Below are positions 59,607-64,000 of a DNA stretch of 64,000 nt, one piece after another. Position numbers and translations under genes: made by a program. Source of the DNA: Medakamo hakoo (Eukaryota; Chlorophyta; Trebouxiophyceae; Coccomyxaceae). Below the pieces are notes generated by a model. The model was given only the letters and a program-made list of their open reading frames with translations. It was not told the origin of the DNA and ran no database searches. The stretch lies in contig CP089459.1 in the NCBI GenBank assembly GCA_026636295.1, positions 310,001-374,000 on the forward strand. The letters run 5' to 3'. Each line of letters opens with the position of its first letter. The first letter of the stretch is position 1.

Positions 59607-61684
59607 ATGGGCGAACGCCACGAGTACGACGTCATGGCCATGTCCTCCGCGGACGCGGAAGCGGCGGGGCTCGTCGCCGCCACTGAGAAAACCTGCGCCC
59701 TCCTGACCCGCCTGCGCCAGGCCGTCCAGTCGTCGCACCCGATTTCGTCTTCTTTAGAGCTGGACCCGTCGTCCGCGGACCGGGAGCGCGAAGCGCTGTT
59801 GGCGACGCGGTGCGTTTTCTTGTTTTTGTGCGTGAGCGGTCGTAGCTGTTCTTTTTTGAAGCGGTGTGTCGCTCGCCGCACGCATTCAAAAAAGGGGGCG
59901 GCACTGGAACGGCGGGCTGGACCCGCTCGGCCGCGCCCGCTCCGTAGCCGACATCCTGGCGCATGCTTCTGGGGGTGGGCGGACGGAATCCAAAGCCGCA
60001 GGCGCCGTCGACTCGGCGTCCCTTCCCCTCGACAGAGGCGCGCGCGCGCCTCACTCCCACTCTCTCCCCCCACCTCCCCTCCCTCTCTCCAGCGACGCCC
60101 TCGAACTGCTGGAAGAAAAGTTGCGCGAACTGGCGTCCATCCCACCGGGCGACGCCCGCCGGTCAGACGACCGGGCGGTCGCCCTGGGCCAGATGGACGC
60201 CCTGCGCCGGGAGCTGGCGGCGTGTGCGCGGTCCGGCCTGCCGGCGGTCGTCTTTGGCAAGGTGAGTGGATGGGAGGGGGGAGGGGATGGAGAGAGAAGA
60301 AAAACGCGCCTGTGCCCACTCTCACGCCCCCGTTCTCTCTCCCCACACCTCCCAGGACGTCATGCGCGACGTCATCTCCTTTTGCGAGGTCACGCCGCCG
60401 CCCTCTGGCCGGGCCACGCCGCGTGGAGGCGGCGGTGGGCTGACGTCGCCCGAAGCCGCCGGCGTCGGGTCGCGCGCCGCGTCGGCGGGCGGCGGCGTGT
60501 GGCGCCCGCCGTCGGCTGTCCGCCCGCCCCTGCCCGCCGGCGGCCGGGCCGGGCTCATGTCGCCGCCATCCCCCGCTGCCGGAGGCGCCGGCGGCGGCAT
60601 GTTCAACCGCGGCGGCGGCAATGCGGCCGGCACGCCCACGGGCGGGGGCTGGGGGTCGGTGTCCGCCTCGCCCGGCGGCGGCGGCGGCGGCAGGTGGTGG
60701 GGCCGGTCCACGCCCCCGCCCGCCGGCGCGCCGCCGCCGCCGTCCGACGACAACGCGGCCTTCTTCCTGGCCGGCGAGCGCGGTGGAGCCTCCTCCTCCC
60801 GCGCCGCCGCCGCGGCGGCCATGTCCGCCGAAGACGAGGCCGTCCTGGCGGCGGCGCGGGACGTGCTGGGCGGCGGCGGCGGCGGCGCGCGCGCCGCGCG
60901 CGCGTCGACCTCCGCCCAGCCTCCTCCCTTTTCCCCGCCGCGCCGCCGGGAGCTCGTCTCCGACCGCCTGGCGGGGCTGTCCATTGGCGGCGGGGGCGCC
61001 CACGCCTCCACCTACACCGCCGACGCCGCGCACGGCGGCAGCGTGGACGTGTCCCGCTTCCACCGGACGGAGGAGGCCGGCGGCGAGGAGCAGGCGGGCC
61101 GCGCGGGTGCGGCCGCGGCCGCAAAAAACGCCAACAAGCGCCCGCCCGCCGCTTTGCCGCCCCGCCCGCGCGTGCGGGGTGGGGAGCCGCCTGAACCGAC
61201 GGGCACGGGCGCGGCCGCGACGGTGACGGTGGTGGCCGCCGGCGGCGGTGACAAGAAGCAGAAGGGTGCGGCGGGCGGGCCGCTGGTGGCGGCTCGCTCG
61301 GCCGCTGCGGCCGCTGCTGCGGCCGCCCAGCCGGCGTCTGCGCCCAAGACTAAAGGTCCTATCCGCCGTGCTGCCGGCGTCCTGACCCGGGTTGCTGTGC
61401 TGGGCGCGTTAGCTGCGGGCGGCGCGGCCGTCGCCGTCCGCACGGGCATCCTGGCGGGCGGTGTGGCCCGCCCGGCCTTTGGCCGGTCGTCGGCTGTGCG
61501 CGGTCGGTCCGCGCCGCCCAAGCCCAAGAAAAAACCGGCGCCGGCGCGTCGCACGGCGCCATCCCTCCCTGCCTCCGCGGCTACCTTACCCCGGCGCAAA
61601 GCCCGGACGGGCCTGCCCACGGAGCAGCCGCCGGCGGCTTTCCCGTCGGAGCGGCCGCCGCCGATGGTCACGGGGAGAGGGTGA
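59607..61684 (+). CDS. Hypothetical protein with C-terminal membrane segment
   Basis: Exons are 59607-59809, 60093-60261 and 60356-61684 (donors GTGCGT and GTGAGT, acceptors CTCCAG and TCCCAG; phases agree), giving 566 residues. The N-terminal ~130 residues are helical and look conserved: EAAGLVAATEKTCALLTRLR, LLATRDALELLEEKLRELAS, VALGQMDALRRELAAC, VVFGKDVMRDVISFCEV. The middle is Gly/Pro/Ala-rich and disordered. Near the end GPIRRAAGVLTRVAVLGALA continues into AAGGAAVAVRTGILAGG, a possible single membrane anchor, followed by a basic tail with KPKKKPAPARR. No family is recognised. A tail-anchored or envelope protein with a cytosolic coiled N-terminus is one reading. Confidence 0.6.
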
Positions 61685-62002
61685 AGGACGGAGAGAGGGG
61701 GGGAGTGGAGTGGGGGTCGTTTCGTTTGTGTCGCCGTGGTGGTGGGAGAGAGTGTTGGGGGGAGGAGACCCAATCAAAAGGAGAGCCGTGCTGCGACGGC
61801 CTCGTCCGCTTGTGTGTGCGCGCCTGATGAGACACGTGAGAAAAACCAAACAAAGAGTCGCAATGGTGTGGTGGTGGTGCAAGAAAAAAATGAATGATGG
61901 AAAAAAAACTACGCCCAAAATGGATGAGTTTACAACAGGGGTGATGGATCCCACACACAGGCCGGCTTCTTCAGCATTCAAAGAACTGCGGTGTCGGTGA
62001 GT
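61685..62002. other. Spacer between convergent hypothetical genes
   Basis: These 318 bases hold both 3' ends. They are markedly less GC-rich than the flanking genes, with A-rich stretches near 61880-61925. No open frame with support is seen. Confidence 0.6.
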
Positions 62003-62740
62003 TTAACCGTAAACAACGTACGGCTGGTAGTACGGGTTGTAGTAGTTGCCCGCCGTCGAGCCAATGGCGGCCCCGCCCACCGCGCAAAGCGTGCCACAGG
62101 CCCAGCTCCCGATCCCGGCGCCCACAGCGGCGCCTACGATCGACTTGTCACCGTCCGTCTGCGGCGGCGGCGCGACGTTGTCGACCGCCAGAGACACGGT
62201 CTCGGCGTCCAGCATCGCGGGAGGCGGGCCCGACGCCGCAGATTTCATCGCCGCTTCCACGCCCCCGCCCGTGATCGGGACGGCCTCGCCCGCCTTCACG
62301 AACTCGGCGTTGAGCGTCAGGCGGTCGCCGACCATGGCGGACTTTTCGGGCACGTCGATCTTGATGACGGCGACGACCGGCTTGTCGTTGGGGCCCTTGG
62401 CGCCGGACAGCACAGCGTACGCGGGCTCGCCCGGCTTCGAGTTTGCGACCAGGGAGGAGAGCGTGGACGGGATGGCGCCAAAGGACGCCGTGTCGGCTGT
62501 CGCGACGGGCGAGACGTTTTTCAGGGTGAGTTTCCCGTCTTTCATGGAGGCCGACCCCGCGGTGATCACGGTCGCGCCCGTCGCTTTCATGGGTGCGGCG
62601 GCGGGGGCGGCGGCGGCGGGGGTCGGGGCCGTGGCGGCGGCTTCGGCCAGGACGCGGGTCAGGTGCGTCGTCGTGTCGGCGGCCGCGACGGAGCCGAGCA
62701 CAAGGGCCAGGAGGGCAAAGACAACGGCCAGCGAGCGCAT
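62003..62740 (-). CDS. Secreted or lumenal hypothetical protein with glycine-zipper end
   Basis: This is a single-exon gene of 245 residues. MRSLAVVFALLALVLGSVAA is a classic signal peptide. After an Ala/Pro-rich stretch the body reads GKLTLKNVSPVATADT, YAVLSGAKGPNDKPVVAVIK and VGDRLTLNAEFVKAGEA. The end has DKSIVGAAVGAGIGSWACGT, CAVGGAAIGSTAG and the Tyr-rich NYYNPYYQPYVVYG. The LTLKNVSP and PVVAVIK...GDRLTL blocks recall a family of small secreted proteins of algae and bacteria with TLTNVSP and VVVVLK...GDTLTY motifs, but this is memory-level resemblance. The glycine-zipper could insert in a membrane or self-associate. The function is unknown. Confidence 0.62.
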   Translation of the reverse strand: MRSLAVVFALLALVLGSVAAADTTTHLTRVLAEAAATAPTPAAAAPAAAPMKATGATVITAGSASMKDGKLTLKNVSPVATADTASFGAIPSTLSSLVANSKPGEPAYAVLSGAKGPNDKPVVAVIKIDVPEKSAMVGDRLTLNAEFVKAGEAVPITGGGVEAAMKSAASGPPPAMLDAETVSLAVDNVAPPPQTDGDKSIVGAAVGAGIGSWACGTLCAVGGAAIGSTAGNYYNPYYQPYVVYG

Positions 62741-63126
62741 GGCTTTTTTTGTTCGATCCAAAAAAGGATAAAGAAAAGGGGGCGGCGCACGGACGGAGGG
62801 CGTGTGCAAGGCTTCCACCAACAAGGATGTGTGGCCACGGCTTTGGGCTACAGGTCCGCGGGGTGGGCGGGGAGTCGGAAGTGGTGGGAGGCGGTGGGAG
62901 AGGCGCGGAGGCAATTGGAGGTGTGTGTGGCGACCCAGTGGACCGCGAGATCCTTTTTATCTCGCGCCGGGCACAGACCGTAGTTACCTCTGCCACGGGC
63001 GGAAGCTGCCCGACTAGAGTGAGAGCCAAGGCATTCGCCTGCCACCTTTTCCGACACGCGCTCCCGCATCCCGCGCGCCGCTCACACCAGCACAAACCAC
63101 CCTCCGTCCCCCGCCGTCCTCCTCGC
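62741..63126. promoter_or_regulatory. Divergent promoter of the secreted protein and DNL-zinc-finger genes
   Basis: The opposing start codons are 386 bases apart. The A-rich block AAAAAAGGATAAAGAAAAGG at 62760-62779 lies next to the minus-strand start. The sequence CTTTTTATCTCGC lies near 62952. No other element is clear. Confidence 0.4.
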
Positions 63127-63912
63127 ATGCCGTTGATTCTCTCGGCCGCCAAGGCTGTGGTGGGGAGGGCCGTGGCCACGGCCAGCCCGCGCTCCGCGTC
63201 TGCCGCCCGCGCCGCCCCCCTCCGCGGCCCGTCCGCCCTCCGCCACGGCCTGGTCGACGCGCCAGGCCGGCAGACACCGACACGCCGGGCCGTGCGCCGG
63301 TGGGCGACGCCGCCGGACTCCGAACTGCCCGCCCCGCTCGAGTCGGCGTCGTCGTCTTCCGCTTCCGATGCCAGCGCCGCCGAGGCTTCGACTGCCTCGT
63401 CTTTGCCGGGCGTCCGCATCGACCTGGGCTTGCCCCGCCGGTCCCGCCTGGTCGCGTTCACGTGCAACAAGTGTGGTGCGTGCTCGGATTTTGGGGTGCG
63501 GGCGGGCGAGGCGGAGGCTTTTTTTTTGTCCGCTCCGCCATCAAGCCTCACTGCCCCAGACACCTCACACTCCACCACCCGCGACCCCTCTCCCTCACGC
63601 TCCACCACCCGCGACCCCTCCCTCCACCCGGCAGACACGCGCACGGAACGCATGGTCAACCCGCGCGCCTGGGAGTCTGGCCTGGTCTTTGTCCAGTGCG
63701 GCGACCCGGGCTGTGGCGCCTGGCACAAGATCGCGGACGCGGCGGGCCTGGTGGAGGAGATTCGGTTTGACACGGAGGACGCGCCGCTGGCGGCGGTCGC
63801 CGCCGCCGCGCTGGAGTTTGAGGGCGGGGAGGAACCGCACGGCCTGGTGGTGAAGGGCGTGGAGCCGGGGGCGATCTTGCCCACCCAGCTGGGTGGTGAG
63901 GAGGGCGTGTAG
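63127..63912 (+). CDS. DNL-type zinc-finger protein (Tim15/HEP/ZR3-like Hsp70 escort)
   Basis: Exons are 63127-63475 and 63635-63912 (donor GTGCGT, acceptor CGGCAG, phase 1), giving 208 residues. The N-terminal ~70 residues are an organellar targeting peptide followed by an acidic Ser-rich stretch. The DNL domain reads RSRLVAFTCNKCDTRTERMV, then NPRAWESGLVFVQCGDPGCG and AWHKIAD. It has paired CxxC and CxxxxC zinc ligands and keeps the W-H-K-I-A-D end. The name-giving DNL is altered to KIADAAG. Relatives (yeast Zim17, plant HEP2/ZR3) keep mitochondrial or chloroplast Hsp70 soluble. Which organelle is targeted is unclear; the Ser/Ala-rich presequence fits a plastid. The rest of the C-terminus is acidic. 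Confidence 0.9.
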   Translation: MPLILSAAKAVVGRAVATASPRSASAARAAPLRGPSALRHGLVDAPGRQTPTRRAVRRWATPPDSELPAPLESASSSSASDASAAEASTASSLPGVRIDLGLPRRSRLVAFTCNKCGACSDFGVRAGEAEAFFLSAPPSSLTAPDTSHSTTRDPSPSRSTTRDPSLHPADTRTERMVNPRAWESGLVFVQCGDPGCGAWHKIADAAGLVEEIRFDTEDAPLAAVAAAALEFEGGEEPHGLVVKGVEPGAILPTQLGGEEGV

Positions 63913-64000
63913 ACGAGCGAGAGGGAGAGAGGGTCGTCGCGTACGTGCGGAGGGGCAGGCCAGGCGCCAGACCGCACAAGCGTGGTCGCAGACGACCCAC

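Overview
This window is nuclear DNA from a member of the green lineage, most likely a small, gene-dense green alga with an extremely GC-rich genome. The evidence is spliceosomal GT-AG introns in most genes together with nuclear genes for chloroplast proteins: the 2-oxoglutarate/malate translocator, ribosomal proteins uL1c and bL28c, ClpR4, a Deg1-type protease and a PsbP-domain protein. Several families are typical of plants: a TRF-like Myb with VDLKDRW, a TRAF1A/B-type MATH protein, an RPL18a-like membrane protein and AP2 domains. The species cannot be fixed from the sequence; a prasinodermophyte or trebouxiophyte is a guess from GC content and compactness only. I saw no virus-like element, transposon, rRNA, tRNA or CRISPR array.

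I support 37 protein genes, about one per 1.7 kb. From left to right: an RPL18a-like membrane protein and the plastid dicarboxylate translocator (93-2773); a TRF-like Myb head to head with a SNAPC4-like multi-Myb protein (3227-7200); a GLTSCR1-domain chromatin protein and an unusual two-AP2 plus endonuclease-fold protein (7292-10671); HGH1 and plastid uL1 (10798-13501); a TMEM184/OSTalpha membrane protein and an SDN/REXO exonuclease (13617-17762); mitochondrial processing peptidase beta and a monoacylglycerol-lipase-like hydrolase (18038-21253); ClpR4 and PEX10 (21431-24227); a basic H1-like protein, TatD, a plastid-type pseudokinase, a Tim44-like protein and a small unknown (24342-29991); Deg1 and bL28c (30129-33455); the splicing factor TFIP11/NTR1 (33697-36426); NADPH thioredoxin reductase, an HMG-box plus histone-fold protein and Aurora kinase (36549-40826); a TRAF1A/B-type MATH protein, a DENN-domain protein and RPT1 (41220-50667); a putative complex I subunit, ARL1, eL36, ribose-5-phosphate isomerase and a PsbP-like protein (50889-56543); ZNF598/HEL2, an unknown membrane-anchored protein, a secreted glycine-zipper protein and a DNL zinc-finger protein (56965-63912).

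The genes are housekeeping and do not form a pathway cluster. Plastid and mitochondrial proteins are interspersed with cytosolic proteostasis, RNA and chromatin genes. What is unusual is the layout. Twelve adjacent pairs are divergent, and genes 2 to 14 alternate strand without exception. Introns sit very near the 5' ends, often just after the targeting peptide. Many donors read GTGCGT, and many acceptor tracts are CA-rich instead of purely pyrimidine. The most interesting single loci are the AP2/AP2/endonuclease gene with a 47-nt intron, the HMG-box/histone-fold fusion, the basic protein with an apparent frame slip at its end, and two unrecognised genes near the right edge.
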